NCBI GenBank assembly: GCA_020351835.1
Contig: CP070669.1
Span: 1,033,297-1,075,390 of the forward strand
Direction: 5' to 3'
Source: Nitrospirota bacterium
GTDB lineage: Bacteria; Nitrospirota; Thermodesulfovibrionia; Thermodesulfovibrionales; BMS3Bbin05
DNA: 42,094 nt
Notes under the pieces: model-generated
Told to the model about the DNA's origin: nothing
What the model saw: the letters and a program-made list of their open reading frames with translations, nothing else
Databases searched by the model: none
Shown: positions 15,621 to 24,828 of the stretch, one piece after another
How positions within the stretch are numbered: position 1 is the first letter of the stretch
Layout of the letters: every line of letters starts with the position of its first letter
Position numbers and translations under genes: made by a program

Positions 15621-17645
15621 ATGTATATTTTTATCCCACCATTCGCACCTCTTTTCCTGTCTTTTCTAAAAAGGTTCATATCAATATTGCCGGTCGTATT
15701 GGTACTGCTGGCAGTGGTTCCTGTACTTGCACAGGAGCCTGATAGCAATGATGGAGAGATGGCAGAGATAGTTGTAAGCGCTACAAGATACAAAGAAGAG
15801 ATAAGCAAGGTGGCTGCTAATGTCACTGTCATTAATGAGAGAGATATCGAAAGTTCGACGGCCCAGTCCATTCCGGACCTGCTGATGGAACAAGCAGGTA
15901 TCAAGGTCAGTGATACAATGGGTAATGGAAGAAGCTTTAATGTTGACCTGCGCGGATTCGGAGAGACAGCAAGCTCCAATACTCTTGTGCTTGTCGATGG
16001 CAGGAGAGTAAACTCGGTGGACCTTAGTGCTACGGACTGGTCACAGATACCGCTTGACAGGGTTGAAAGGATAGAGATAGTGAGAGGTGGACGCGGGAGT
16101 GTTCTTTACGGTGATAATGCCTCGGGAGGGGTCATAAATATAATAACCAAGGAGGGAGATGATGCCAGAGTAAGCGTAGAGGTAAGGGCAGGAAGTTATA
16201 GCACTCAAGGTGCGGAGGCGTCCCTAAGCGGCAGAAATGAAAGAATATCATACTCCTTGAACGCGAGCGGTTATGCCTCGGAGGGATACAGGGATAATAG
16301 CGATACGAATGCAACGGATGCCGGAATAAATCTCGGATATTATATAAGTAATGATATGAAGATCGGTCTGAGTGCAGGATATCACTATGACAAGACGGGA
16401 ACCCCCGGTGATATTAAGGAGAGCGAGTTCAACGCAGGCGCTGACAGGACAGATACATTTACACCTGATGATTATTTTGAGGTCACGGATTATTACATAA
16501 AATTTAGCCCTGAGAAATATTTTTTCGCAGACAGTTTCATAAGGCTGGATGCTTCCTACAGAAAGAGGGACTCCAAGTCATTTATGTCAATAGCGGGGAC
16601 CCCATGGGACTGGGATACAGAGCTTGCCACAATAATGGTATCTCCGCAGCTGTTCTTGAAAGGAAGATTTGCAGGAATAATGAACAATGTTACGATCGGG
16701 ATGGATTATCAGAAAGCAGATGAAGATGTGGTCAGTAAGTTCGGTGTGTCGCCGGTCTCAGAGTATGATCTGAACAAAGTTAATTACGGATATTTTATAA
16801 GCAATGATATCGCTCCTACGAGCGCATTGACAGTATCATTGGGCTACCGGAGCGATAAGACGGATTATGAATTTGCCCCCAGCACACCGGACAAAAGGTC
16901 TTTTGATGGAGAGGCTTACAATTTTGGAATAAATTATATGCTGAGTGATCATTCTTCTATATATGCAAGCTATTCGCGCGGGTTCAGATATCCTTTGCTG
17001 GACGAGCTTTTCAATTTTGCTACCATCGAACCGGGGCTGTTGCCTCAGCAGACAGATAACTATGAGGTAGGAATGAGACTATACGTAAAGGAGAGGACAT
17101 TAGTTAAGCTTAATCTCTTTCTGTTAAGAACTGAGGATGAGATCTTTTATAATCCCTTCGGCGGGCCTTTTGGCTTCGGTGCCAATGAGAATCTCGATGG
17201 TAAGACCAACAGGCAGGGAGTGGAAATATCGTTCAATACGAATGTGTCGGATAGAGTGAGACTGAAAGGCAGCTATACTCATATGAGCGCAAAGATAGAA
17301 GGAGGAGTGTTCGATGGAAGCGATATACCTGACGCACCTGCAGATAAAGCGACACTGGGTATAACAGTTCCTTACAGGAAGGCTACGATATCCCTGAACG
17401 GGGTCTATGTAGGAGAAAGGCCTTTCATAAGTGATTTTTCTAACAGCTACAGTGACCAGGATAGCTACTTTGTATTGAACTCGAGACTAAAATACAGGTG
17501 GAGAAAATTAACAGCATTCCTTGATATCAATAATATCACTGACGCGAAATATTCCGAGTTTGGCATCATATCCTGGACAGCAGAAAAAGCATATTACCCA
17601 TCACCGGAGAGGAACTTTCTTTTCGGTGTAAGTGTAGAAATTTAA
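15621..17645 (+). CDS. btuB: TonB-dependent outer-membrane vitamin B12 receptor (BtuB-like)
   Basis: A 674-residue receptor. A long signal sequence (about 1-38, ending VLAQ) is followed by a TonB box (EIVVSATR), the plug domain (SIPDLLMEQAGIKVSD, NTLVLVDGRRVNSVDL, RVERIEIVRGGRGSVLYGDNASGGVINIITK) and a beta barrel ending in an aromatic strand (NFLFGVSVEI). Placement right behind a cobalamin riboswitch and before btuFCD indicates that the substrate is cobalamin or cobinamide. The ATG has GGGAGGAG seven bases upstream, the site the riboswitch can mask. Confidence 0.93.
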   Translation: MYIFIPPFAPLFLSFLKRFISILPVVLVLLAVVPVLAQEPDSNDGEMAEIVVSATRYKEEISKVAANVTVINERDIESSTAQSIPDLLMEQAGIKVSDTMGNGRSFNVDLRGFGETASSNTLVLVDGRRVNSVDLSATDWSQIPLDRVERIEIVRGGRGSVLYGDNASGGVINIITKEGDDARVSVEVRAGSYSTQGAEASLSGRNERISYSLNASGYASEGYRDNSDTNATDAGINLGYYISNDMKIGLSAGYHYDKTGTPGDIKESEFNAGADRTDTFTPDDYFEVTDYYIKFSPEKYFFADSFIRLDASYRKRDSKSFMSIAGTPWDWDTELATIMVSPQLFLKGRFAGIMNNVTIGMDYQKADEDVVSKFGVSPVSEYDLNKVNYGYFISNDIAPTSALTVSLGYRSDKTDYEFAPSTPDKRSFDGEAYNFGINYMLSDHSSIYASYSRGFRYPLLDELFNFATIEPGLLPQQTDNYEVGMRLYVKERTLVKLNLFLLRTEDEIFYNPFGGPFGFGANENLDGKTNRQGVEISFNTNVSDRVRLKGSYTHMSAKIEGGVFDGSDIPDAPADKATLGITVPYRKATISLNGVYVGERPFISDFSNSYSDQDSYFVLNSRLKYRWRKLTAFLDINNITDAKYSEFGIISWTAEKAYYPSPERNFLFGVSVEI

Positions 17646-17658
17646 GGTATAAGCGGTA

Positions 17659-18492
17659 ATGAAAAAAGCTGTAACTATCCTGTTCTTTATCCTTTATCTG
17701 GCGGGGAACTTATATGCTGAAACACCTGAGAGGATAGTATCACTTGCTCCAAGCATAACGGAGATCCTGTACGCCCTCGGGCTCGAAGAGAATCTCGCTG
17801 CCGTGACTAACTTCTGCGATCATCCCCCGGAGGCCGTGAATAAGCCCAGAATAGGCGGGATGTCCAATCCGTCCCTTGAGGCCATCGTCCGGGCGAGGCC
17901 GGATATGGTGGTTATCACTACGGACGGCAATCCCGAGGGGATCGATGAGCGTCTGAACAAGCTGGGTCTGAATGTTTATGTGTTCAGGGCTACGAGGGTA
18001 TCAGATCTTCCGGATGCCATCAGGGAGATGGGAGTAGCTCTCGGTGTTAAAGACAGGGCCGTAGTACTTGCAGATAGTATAGAGAGCTCGATGCGGCAAT
18101 ATAAGGTATCCGGAGGCGCTACTGTCGAGAGAAAAGGCAAGGCAATATTCATAATCTGGCCCGAGCCCCTGGTGGTTGCGGGTAAAAACACGGCTGTTGA
18201 TGACGTTCTTGGCCTGCTGGGCTGGGAGAACATCGCGGCAAAGGCAGGCTCGAGATATCCTAAGTTCTCCATAGAGGAGATAGTACATGAAAGGCCAGAT
18301 GTAATTTTCATCGGAAAGATGCGTGACAATACCCATGAGCTATCAAAGCTTATACTTGATAAGTTAAATATGCTTGAAGCAGTGAAAAAAGGCAGGGTCT
18401 ATTTCACAAGTGATGCGCTATACCGTCTCGGGCCCAGGATCGTGAATGGTCTGGATGAGATCTCCGTATATCTGCAAGAGGCCATAAAATGA
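17659..18492 (+). CDS. btuF: Periplasmic vitamin B12-binding protein BtuF
   Basis: A 277-residue solute-binding protein with a signal peptide (cleaved near LYA-E, residue 20). It has the cluster-A-type fold: PERIVSLAPSITEILYALGLEENLAAVT at the start of lobe 1, the backbone helix in the middle, and lobe 2 (SIEEIVHERPDVIFIG). This N-terminal pattern is shared by BtuF and siderophore-binding proteins; the riboswitch-led operon with btuB and cob genes points to corrinoids. It overlaps btuC by 4 bases. Confidence 0.92.
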   Translation: MKKAVTILFFILYLAGNLYAETPERIVSLAPSITEILYALGLEENLAAVTNFCDHPPEAVNKPRIGGMSNPSLEAIVRARPDMVVITTDGNPEGIDERLNKLGLNVYVFRATRVSDLPDAIREMGVALGVKDRAVVLADSIESSMRQYKVSGGATVERKGKAIFIIWPEPLVVAGKNTAVDDVLGLLGWENIAAKAGSRYPKFSIEEIVHERPDVIFIGKMRDNTHELSKLILDKLNMLEAVKKGRVYFTSDALYRLGPRIVNGLDEISVYLQEAIK

Positions 18493-19454
18493 GGAACATC
18501 ACATTAATAGTTATTGTCTCTGTTGCGGTCATACTGGCATCTGTACTTATAGGGCCTAAGATCATATCTCCTTTTTCAATAGATGACATATCCAAACAGG
18601 TTATCGTAGCTATAAGGCTGCCGCGTGTGATAGTCGCACTTTTGATGGGATGTGCTCTGGGAGCGTCAGGTGCCGTACTGCAGGGGATATTGAGAAACCC
18701 TCTTGCAGACCCTTATATACTGGGCATCTCAAGCGGTGCAGCCCTTGTTGCAGTGATGGGGATACTTTTAGGAAGTACGGCACTGGGCCTGTTAACGGTC
18801 CCCGTTTTTGCATTTGTCGGGGCCATAGTTACAGGTCTTCTTGTCGGGGCAATGGGCTATAAGAAGGGAGGTCTGTTGCCCGAGAGATTACTGCTTGCCG
18901 GTGTAGGGCTAGGCTTTCTTTTCTCTGCAGTTCTTATGATGATACTAAGCGTGTCGACGGACGAAGGGCTCCGACGTGCAGTGCTCTGGGTATATGGCGA
19001 TCTGTCCATGGCAGACTGGTCGCTTATCCCATACGGGCTGTTCTTTATTATTGTGGGGCTCACTATTTCTCTTCTCAGGGCTAAGGGGCTGAATGCACTG
19101 ATGCTCGGTGATGATATTGCATACAGTCTCGGATTTTCACCCGACAGCGAGAGGGCACTGCTATTCGTATCAGTAGGTTTGATGACCGCATCGGCAGTTT
19201 CATTGGGAGGGATAGTCGGCTTCGTAGGTCTGCTTGTGCCTCATATCGTAAGGTTTATAGCAGGTTCTGACGGTAGGGTGCTCATCCCGCTTTCTGCTTT
19301 AATGGGTGGAACACTATTGTGCTTTGCGGATACGGTGGGAAGGACTGTGATGGCACCTATGGAACTTCCATCGGGGATAATAACGGCAATAATAGGTGCT
19401 CCGTACTTTCTCTATCTTCTGAGGAAAAAGGATGTGCTGGGGGAGAGAAAATGA
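18489..19454 (+). CDS. btuC: Vitamin B12 ABC transporter permease BtuC
   Basis: A 321-residue FecCD-family permease with about ten membrane segments. The signatures RLPRVIVALLMGCALGASGAVLQGILRNPLADPYILGISSGAALVAV and GGIVGFVGLLVPHIVRF are present (the latter contacts the ATPase), as is GRTVMAPMELPSGIITAIIGAPYFLYLL near the end. It works as a dimer with BtuD and receives corrinoid from BtuF. It overlaps both neighbours by 4 bases. Confidence 0.94.
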   Translation: MRNITLIVIVSVAVILASVLIGPKIISPFSIDDISKQVIVAIRLPRVIVALLMGCALGASGAVLQGILRNPLADPYILGISSGAALVAVMGILLGSTALGLLTVPVFAFVGAIVTGLLVGAMGYKKGGLLPERLLLAGVGLGFLFSAVLMMILSVSTDEGLRRAVLWVYGDLSMADWSLIPYGLFFIIVGLTISLLRAKGLNALMLGDDIAYSLGFSPDSERALLFVSVGLMTASAVSLGGIVGFVGLLVPHIVRFIAGSDGRVLIPLSALMGGTLLCFADTVGRTVMAPMELPSGIITAIIGAPYFLYLLRKKDVLGERK

Positions 19455-20206
19455 AGGAACCCGGGGGCATACTGAAGGTGTCGGATATATCTTTCTCTTA
19501 CGGGAACGGTAAGGCAGTGAATGATCTTAACATGTCGGTAGAGGGCGGTACTTTTACAGCTGTTATCGGCGCAAACGGATCGGGCAAGTCCACTATATTG
19601 AAACTTGCCGCAGGTATACTTAAGCCGGCATCCGGATCAATAGAACTTTGGGGTCAGCCGCTTGAAAGCTATAAAGGAAGGGACAGAGCAAAACTTATAA
19701 GTTATCTCCCGCAATTGCTGGATATCAATGTGCCGTTCAAGGTCAGAGAGCTGATCAATATGGGCCTGTACCCGTATGACATCAGGCCCGAAATGACAAC
19801 TGAACTGGCGATGTCAATGGTGGGGCTTGATGGTAAGTCTGAATCTGTTATATCTGAGCTGAGCGGGGGAGAGCGTAGGCGTGTGTTCATCGCAATGACG
19901 CTGCTACAGGGTGCCGGTATACTTTTATTAGATGAACCTCTTGCTAACCTTGATATACAGTTCCAGATAGAGTTCATAAAGCTTCTTGAGGAACTAAGGT
20001 CAAAGAGGTCAATATCCGTAGTTATGGCACTGCACGACATTAATATGGCGTTTCACTTCGATAAACTTATTGTAATAAGGAACGGTGAGGTGATCGCTTC
20101 CGGTGATCCAAGGTCTACAATTACATCAGAAATGATACTGGAGGCATTCGGCGTGAAAGTGAAGATCTATCATCAGGATGATGGCACTATATCGTTCGGG
20201 TACTGA
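19451..20206 (+). CDS. btuD: Vitamin B12 ABC transporter ATPase BtuD
   Basis: The ATG at 19451 overlaps the btuC stop (ATGA) and has GGGGGAGAG upstream; the longer open frame from 19319 only shadows btuC. The 251-residue ATPase has Walker A GANGSGKST, Q-loop SYLPQ, ABC signature LSGGERRR, Walker B ILLLDEPLANLD and H-loop LHDIN. It belongs to the FepC/BtuD class that pairs with FecCD permeases, and powers corrinoid import across the inner membrane. Confidence 0.94.
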   Translation: MKEPGGILKVSDISFSYGNGKAVNDLNMSVEGGTFTAVIGANGSGKSTILKLAAGILKPASGSIELWGQPLESYKGRDRAKLISYLPQLLDINVPFKVRELINMGLYPYDIRPEMTTELAMSMVGLDGKSESVISELSGGERRRVFIAMTLLQGAGILLLDEPLANLDIQFQIEFIKLLEELRSKRSISVVMALHDINMAFHFDKLIVIRNGEVIASGDPRSTITSEMILEAFGVKVKIYHQDDGTISFGY

Positions 20207-20921
20207 TTTGGATACTTTGAGCTCAGAGGGCAGAAACAGGCCGATGAGGGCTTATGCAAGCATACTGATATCGGTCTTTATACATGCTATGATCATAGCG
20301 CTGCTTGTTTCGTTCAGCTCGCTCAAGGGAAGTGATGATCTAGGTGCGATCAGCGTGTTCATTTCGGCAGTCCAGGAAAAGGGAGGACTGCGTGCCGGGC
20401 CGACAAAAAATAAACAGGTGCAAAAGCCGGAGCCTTTGAAAGATAAGAAAGTTGATAGAGAGGAAATAAAAGGACCTGCTGTTCAAATTGAAGAGGCAAT
20501 GGGCAGGGAAGAGATAAAAGGGGCCCACTTAATAGATATTGCCGGACCCGATGGTCCCGGAGATACAGGGAGCGATCCCGTTCCTGATAGCGAGCAGTAT
20601 GATAGTGACAAGTACGACGGTGATATATATATTGGTGGATTTGGGATGCAGGATGGCCCGAGATTCGATGTCAGGGTGAGGCCTTCATATCCTTTGTTCG
20701 CGAGGAAGACAGGGAAGGAGGGAAGAGTAGTGCTTAACCTCTATATCGATGAGAGCGGGGAGCTGGTTGATGTCAGGGTGATAGAAGGCGCAGGTAACGG
20801 CTTTGATGACTCAGCGTTAAAAGCGGTGAAGATGTCTACATATCTGCCTGCTCGAAAGAACGGAAGGCCTGTGCGTTCGAGAACAAATCTTCCGATAAGA
20901 TTTGTTCTGACGGAACTCTGA
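20178..20921 (+). CDS. tonB: TonB-family energy transducer
   Basis: Up to 247 residues. One N-terminal membrane helix (ASILISVFIHAMIIALLVSF) precedes a charged, Pro/Lys/Glu-containing periplasmic linker and a C-terminal TonB domain (about 165-247: VRPSYPLFARKTGKEGRVVL, DESGELVDVRVIEGAGNGFDDSALKAVKMSTYLPA). The start is uncertain. The ATG at 20178 overlaps btuD by 29 bases, while a TTG at 20208 just after the btuD stop and an ATG at 20244 are plausible; none has a good ribosome binding site. It probably energises the BtuB encoded in the same operon. No exbB or exbD is nearby, so the motor must be encoded elsewhere. Confidence 0.9.
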   Translation: MMALYRSGTDLDTLSSEGRNRPMRAYASILISVFIHAMIIALLVSFSSLKGSDDLGAISVFISAVQEKGGLRAGPTKNKQVQKPEPLKDKKVDREEIKGPAVQIEEAMGREEIKGAHLIDIAGPDGPGDTGSDPVPDSEQYDSDKYDGDIYIGGFGMQDGPRFDVRVRPSYPLFARKTGKEGRVVLNLYIDESGELVDVRVIEGAGNGFDDSALKAVKMSTYLPARKNGRPVRSRTNLPIRFVLTEL

Positions 20922-20934
20922 ATAAGAGAACATT

Positions 20935-21219
20935 ATGAACGGTGAAAGTGCAGTAAAGAGCATTTCAAAAAGAAAGGGTTCACATCAGTTCTTCGAGAAC
21001 AGGGACTGCGAATACTACCCTTGCCATGATTCAGGTCTTCAGCAGATCAACTGCCTGTTCTGTTTCTGCCCGATGTACTATGCGATATGTCTCGGTGAGC
21101 CTGAATATATGATCGTGGGAGGATCAACTATAAAGGATTGCTCTTCATGTGACTATCCGCACAAGCCGGAGAATTATAAGATGATGCTCGAATATCTGAC
21201 ATTGGTACTGAAGGATTAG
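20935..21219 (+). CDS. Cysteine-rich small domain protein of cobalamin operons
   Basis: A 94-residue protein with eight Cys, including DCEYYPCH, NCLFCFCP, YYAICLG and DCSSCDYPHKPENYK. This arrangement is that of the cysteine-rich small domain (Pfam 04071), a putative metal-binding module found almost only with cobamide synthesis genes. It lies between tonB and cobU, three bases before the latter. Its biochemical role is not established; possibilities include a metal- or corrinoid-handling accessory protein. Confidence 0.8.
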   Translation: MNGESAVKSISKRKGSHQFFENRDCEYYPCHDSGLQQINCLFCFCPMYYAICLGEPEYMIVGGSTIKDCSSCDYPHKPENYKMMLEYLTLVLKD

Positions 21220-21222
21220 AAG

Positions 21223-21753
21223 ATGGCCGATATAATATTTGTTACAGGTGGGGCAAAAAGCGGTAAAAGCTCGTATGCGATAACCGAAGCCGAAACTATA
21301 GGCCGTAAGCCGGTATATATAGCCACAGCCGAGCCTCTTGATGACGAGATGAAGGATAGAATAGACATCCACCGGAAAGAAAGGGGTTCGCACTGGACGA
21401 CGATAGAAGAAGCTATAGACCTGGAAGGTGCATTGTCAGAACTGAATAGCAGATATGATGTGGCAGTGATCGATTGCATAACCCTGTGGCTGTCTAATCT
21501 TTTGTGCAGGAGGAATGACGGTGATAAGGCCGACCTTTATGCGTCTGTTAGTGGTATGCTCGGCAGATTAAAAGATGCAGATATAGACATGACGCTCTAT
21601 ATAGTATCTAATGAAGTAGGCATGGGGATCGTACCTGAAAATGCACTGGCCCGCGAGTTCAGGGACCTGTCCGGCAAGGTAAATCGGATGATAGCAGACA
21701 TTGCGGACCATGTTGTCCTGATCGTAAGCGGCATGCCATTGAAGATAAAATAA
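21223..21753 (+). CDS. cobU: Adenosylcobinamide kinase/adenosylcobinamide-phosphate guanylyltransferase CobU
   Basis: A 176-residue bifunctional enzyme. The P-loop is [12 protein letters not shown], followed by the family block [24 protein letters not shown] (containing the His that accepts GMP), then [15 protein letters not shown] and [23 protein letters not shown]. It phosphorylates AdoCbi and activates it to AdoCbi-GDP, the first step of nucleotide-loop assembly. Length is standard. It is tightly packed with the Cys-rich gene and cobT. Confidence 0.95.
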   Translation: MADIIFVTGGAKSGKSSYAITEAETIGRKPVYIATAEPLDDEMKDRIDIHRKERGSHWTTIEEAIDLEGALSELNSRYDVAVIDCITLWLSNLLCRRNDGDKADLYASVSGMLGRLKDADIDMTLYIVSNEVGMGIVPENALAREFRDLSGKVNRMIADIADHVVLIVSGMPLKIK

Positions 21754-21769
21754 GTTAATAGATGGAGGC

Positions 21770-22831
21770 ATGGAAGTGGAACTTAAAGATATGGTCGGAA
21801 ATATCAAGCCTGTGGATGGTTCATACATCGAAATCGCTCAGCGACGGCTAGATAATCTCACGAAACCGCGGGACAGTCTTGGAAGACTTGAAGAGTTCGC
21901 AAAAAGGCTGGTAGCTATCTATAAGAACGAGATGCCCGACATGCCCAAAAAAGCTGTCTTCACGTTTGCCGGAGATCATGGAGTTGCTGATGAAGGTGTA
22001 AGTGCCTTTCCTGCGGAGGTCACTCCGCAGATGGTTCTTAACTTTGTTAACGGTGGGGCCGGTATCAATGTGCTTGCCGGTCATGCTGGTGCAGATGTTT
22101 TGGTAGTGGATATCGGTGTAAATTATAATTTTGAGGATATGAAAGGGCTCATAAGGAGAAAGGTCGTAAAGGGCACGGGCAATATAGCAAAAGGCCCTGC
22201 TATGACCAGAGGTCAGGCAGAAGATTGCGTAAATGTCGGGATCGGTCTTGCCAGAGAGTATTCGGGAAAAGGATATATGATGTTTGCTACCGGCGAGATG
22301 GGGATAGCTAATACTACCCCTTCATCCGCTATAGTGTCGGTTGTTACAGGGATAGAAGTTGCGGCAGTTACCGGAAGAGGAACAGGTATAGATGATGATG
22401 CTTTCAGGAACAAGGTCCGTGTGATAGAAGAGGCGATCGAGCTAAACAGACCCGATAGAATGGACGGTTTAAACATACTGTCCAAGATAGGAGGCGCGGA
22501 GATAGGAGGTATTGCCGGGCTGTGCCTGGGAGCAGCTGAACAGGGCATACCGGTAGTGGTTGACGGGTTCATATCTACAGCAGGGGCATTAATAGCTTAC
22601 CTGATGGAACCGGCAGTATCAGATTATATGTTCCCCGCTCATAATTCTGTAGAGGTAGGTCATAGGGCGATGCTCGAGCATATGAACTTAAGGCCGATAC
22701 TGGATCTTGACCTGAGGCTTGGGGAGGGGACAGGAGCGGCGCTGGCGATGACAATCCTTGATGCAAGCCTTAAGGTATACAGAGAGATGGCGACTTTCGG
22801 TGAGGCAGGAGTGTCCGAAGAGGGAGCATGA
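21770..22831 (+). CDS. cobT: Nicotinate-nucleotide:dimethylbenzimidazole phosphoribosyltransferase CobT
   Basis: A 353-residue enzyme activating the lower-ligand base. Family blocks seen are [71 protein letters not shown] and [16 protein letters not shown], with the C-terminal block EPLL-like region replaced by [14 protein letters not shown] as usual. The ATG at 21770 is only two bases after GGAGG; a GTG at 21776 has better spacing, so the true start may be there. It overlaps cobS by 4 bases. Confidence 0.95.
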   Translation: MEVELKDMVGNIKPVDGSYIEIAQRRLDNLTKPRDSLGRLEEFAKRLVAIYKNEMPDMPKKAVFTFAGDHGVADEGVSAFPAEVTPQMVLNFVNGGAGINVLAGHAGADVLVVDIGVNYNFEDMKGLIRRKVVKGTGNIAKGPAMTRGQAEDCVNVGIGLAREYSGKGYMMFATGEMGIANTTPSSAIVSVVTGIEVAAVTGRGTGIDDDAFRNKVRVIEEAIELNRPDRMDGLNILSKIGGAEIGGIAGLCLGAAEQGIPVVVDGFISTAGALIAYLMEPAVSDYMFPAHNSVEVGHRAMLEHMNLRPILDLDLRLGEGTGAALAMTILDASLKVYREMATFGEAGVSEEGA

Positions 22832-23613
22832 AAGGACTTCGCATTGCGTTCAGCTTCCTTACGGTGATACCGGTCCCGGGAGACCATCGGGAGATATCGG
22901 CAAAGGAAGCGGGGCGCAGCTCGGTCTTCTTCCCGGTCGTGGGATGTGTCCAGGGCACCTTGCTTTATCTGGCCTATCTGTTGCTGATGAAGATATTCCC
23001 CCATGACCTGTCGGTCGGTCTGCTAATAGTTTTACATGTGTTCGTAAACGGTGGTTTTCATCTGGACGGGCTGTCAGATACCGCCGATGCTATAGCATCT
23101 CGTGCAGACAGGGAGCGTATGCTTGAGATAATGAAGAACAGCACCAGCGGTCCTGTCGGTATTGTAGTTATAGTTCTTGTCCTTCTCATTAAGTACCTTG
23201 CACTGAAGAACGTTCTGTTGCTGGATATGCAAAAGGCGATCCCTCTGGTCATGTTCCCAGTAATGGGGAAGTGGGCCTCAGTGCTTTCTATGTATCAGGG
23301 GAGGAGCGCATCCGGGGACGGGCTGGGTAAGATGTTCATTGACAACACCGGATTCATAGAGATGGCTTTATCGTCCTTTATTGTGATGATGATCGTTCTT
23401 ACGGTCATGTTGGCGGGGTACGGGCAGACGGCCGATGTTCATCAGGTATCCCTGTTCCTGGTGCCTCTCGGGGTCATATGGTTCTCAAGCATAATATTTG
23501 TACTATATTTCAGGAGGAAGTTCAAAGGTATGACAGGCGACACTATCGGAGCGGTCATAGAGGCCAGTGAGGTTCTGTTCCTATTGGGCATGCTGGCTGT
23601 ATATACTAAATAG
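22828..23613 (+). CDS. cobS: Adenosylcobinamide-GDP ribazoletransferase CobS
   Basis: A 261-residue polytopic membrane enzyme that joins AdoCbi-GDP to alpha-ribazole phosphate. The signature is [37 protein letters not shown], containing the Asp residues for metal binding. The N-terminal block [11 protein letters not shown] and the C-terminal block [23 protein letters not shown] are also typical. Overlaps with cobT (4 bases) and a one-base gap to cobC support one transcript. Confidence 0.95.
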   Translation: MKGLRIAFSFLTVIPVPGDHREISAKEAGRSSVFFPVVGCVQGTLLYLAYLLLMKIFPHDLSVGLLIVLHVFVNGGFHLDGLSDTADAIASRADRERMLEIMKNSTSGPVGIVVIVLVLLIKYLALKNVLLLDMQKAIPLVMFPVMGKWASVLSMYQGRSASGDGLGKMFIDNTGFIEMALSSFIVMMIVLTVMLAGYGQTADVHQVSLFLVPLGVIWFSSIIFVLYFRRKFKGMTGDTIGAVIEASEVLFLLGMLAVYTK

Positions 23614-23614
23614 A

Positions 23615-24268
23615 ATGGACATGATAACTACCGTATACCTTATACGTCACGGACAGACTGTCGACAGTGAGGAAAAGAAATATAAGGGACATATAGACGT
23701 TCCTCTCTCGAAGGAAGGGCGTGGCCAGGCAGAACGACTGGCCAGGTACATGAGCGTTCTTCTTGCAAATGGCTCAGAGAGGCCCGTGCTTAATGCGGTC
23801 TACAGCTCAGGACTCTCGAGGGCGATAGATACCGCGCGGATCATATCAAGGCCCTTTGATATCGAACCGGAAGAGATCGAAGGATTGAAGGAGCGCAGTT
23901 TCGGTAAGTGGGAGGGCATGACCTTTTCGGAGATACAGCAGGAGTACCCCTCGGAGTTCAGTGCATGGGTGAGCGATCCTTTGAGTTTCAGTCCCGTTAA
24001 TGGAGAAAGCACACAGGATGTTAACAACAGGGTGATGCCGGTATATAGCGATATCTTAGCAAGGCATGAGGGAGATAATATTGCGATTATCGCTCACGGA
24101 GGTGTGAACAGGATAATATTATGCAATATACTTGGGATCCCGCTTGAGCTAATATTCAGGGTGGAACAGGACTTTTCAGGATTGAACGTGATCCGGTATT
24201 ACGAGGGCACTCCGGTTGTCAAGACCTTTAACTCCACCGCCCATCTAAACGGTCCTGGCCCAACATAA
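23615..24268 (+). CDS. cobC: Alpha-ribazole phosphatase CobC (histidine phosphatase family)
   Basis: About 217 residues from the ATG at 23615, one base after the cobS stop; an ATG at 23621 is nearly as good, and the longer frame from 23567 shadows cobS. The phosphohistidine motif LIRHGQT, the acidic Glu block ERSFGKWEGMTFSEI and the second His in IIAHGGVNRIIL define the histidine phosphatase superfamily. In this operon it should remove the 5'-phosphate from alpha-ribazole phosphate or from AdoCbl-phosphate. It is the last gene of the B12 operon. Confidence 0.88.
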   Translation: MDMITTVYLIRHGQTVDSEEKKYKGHIDVPLSKEGRGQAERLARYMSVLLANGSERPVLNAVYSSGLSRAIDTARIISRPFDIEPEEIEGLKERSFGKWEGMTFSEIQQEYPSEFSAWVSDPLSFSPVNGESTQDVNNRVMPVYSDILARHEGDNIAIIAHGGVNRIILCNILGIPLELIFRVEQDFSGLNVIRYYEGTPVVKTFNSTAHLNGPGPT

Positions 24269-24294
24269 GGGATCATGACCTGTCAGCACATTGG

Positions 24295-24323
24295 TTGCCA
24301 GCTCCATGGCAAGATAATATAAT
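24295..24323 (+). promoter_or_regulatory. Sigma-70-type promoter for dut
   Basis: TTGCCA (24295-24300) and a perfect TATAAT (24318-24323) are 17 bases apart, 34 bases before the dUTPase ATG. The -35 is one arm of a TTGCCA/TGGCAA inverted repeat around GCTCCA (24295-24312), which could also be an operator. Confidence 0.7.
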
Positions 24324-24356
24324 TTATATTGATGATCAATAGATACGGGAGGTAGT

Positions 24357-24821
24357 ATGTCCGAGAAAGGCAAGAAGGCAGTAAGAGGCTTTGAGGTAAT
24401 ATCCTCGCATGAAGGGAAGGGTATAAAGCTGCCGGTAAGAAAGACCTCACGGTCTGCCGGCTATGACCTGGAAGCGTCGGAAGATGTGTTGATAGAGGTC
24501 GGGAAGATAGCTGTAGTGTCTACCGGCCTGAAGGCATACATGGCAGGCGATGAATATCTTGGCATACATATTAGAAGCGGGCTTTCCTTCAGGAACTCTT
24601 TATCTCTCATAAATGACGAGGGGATCATAGATGCCGACTATTACAACAATGCCGATAATGAAGGACATATTCAGATCGGTATAATTAACCTTGGTGATAA
24701 GCCGTTCATGGTCAATAAGGGTGAGAGGATAGCTCAGGCGATATTCAAGAAATATCTTAAGGTTGACGATGACGATGCAGAAGGTGAAAGAAAAGGCGGC
24801 ATGGGATCGACGGGGCAGTGA
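24357..24821 (+). CDS. dut: dUTP diphosphatase
   Basis: A 154-residue trimeric dUTPase that hydrolyses dUTP to dUMP. Five motifs are visible: SAGYDLEA (1), IRSGLSFRNSL (2), NDEGIIDADYY with the catalytic Asp (3), KGERIAQAIFKKY (4) and the C-terminal arm ERKGGMGSTGQ (5). The insert after motif 3 (NNADNEGHIQIGIINLG) resembles the form common in Firmicutes and phages rather than the E. coli form. Start backed by CGGGAGGTAGT. Seven bases separate it from the P-type ATPase gene, so they probably share a promoter. Confidence 0.93.
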   Translation: MSEKGKKAVRGFEVISSHEGKGIKLPVRKTSRSAGYDLEASEDVLIEVGKIAVVSTGLKAYMAGDEYLGIHIRSGLSFRNSLSLINDEGIIDADYYNNADNEGHIQIGIINLGDKPFMVNKGERIAQAIFKKYLKVDDDDAEGERKGGMGSTGQ

Positions 24822-24828
24822 CCGGGAT

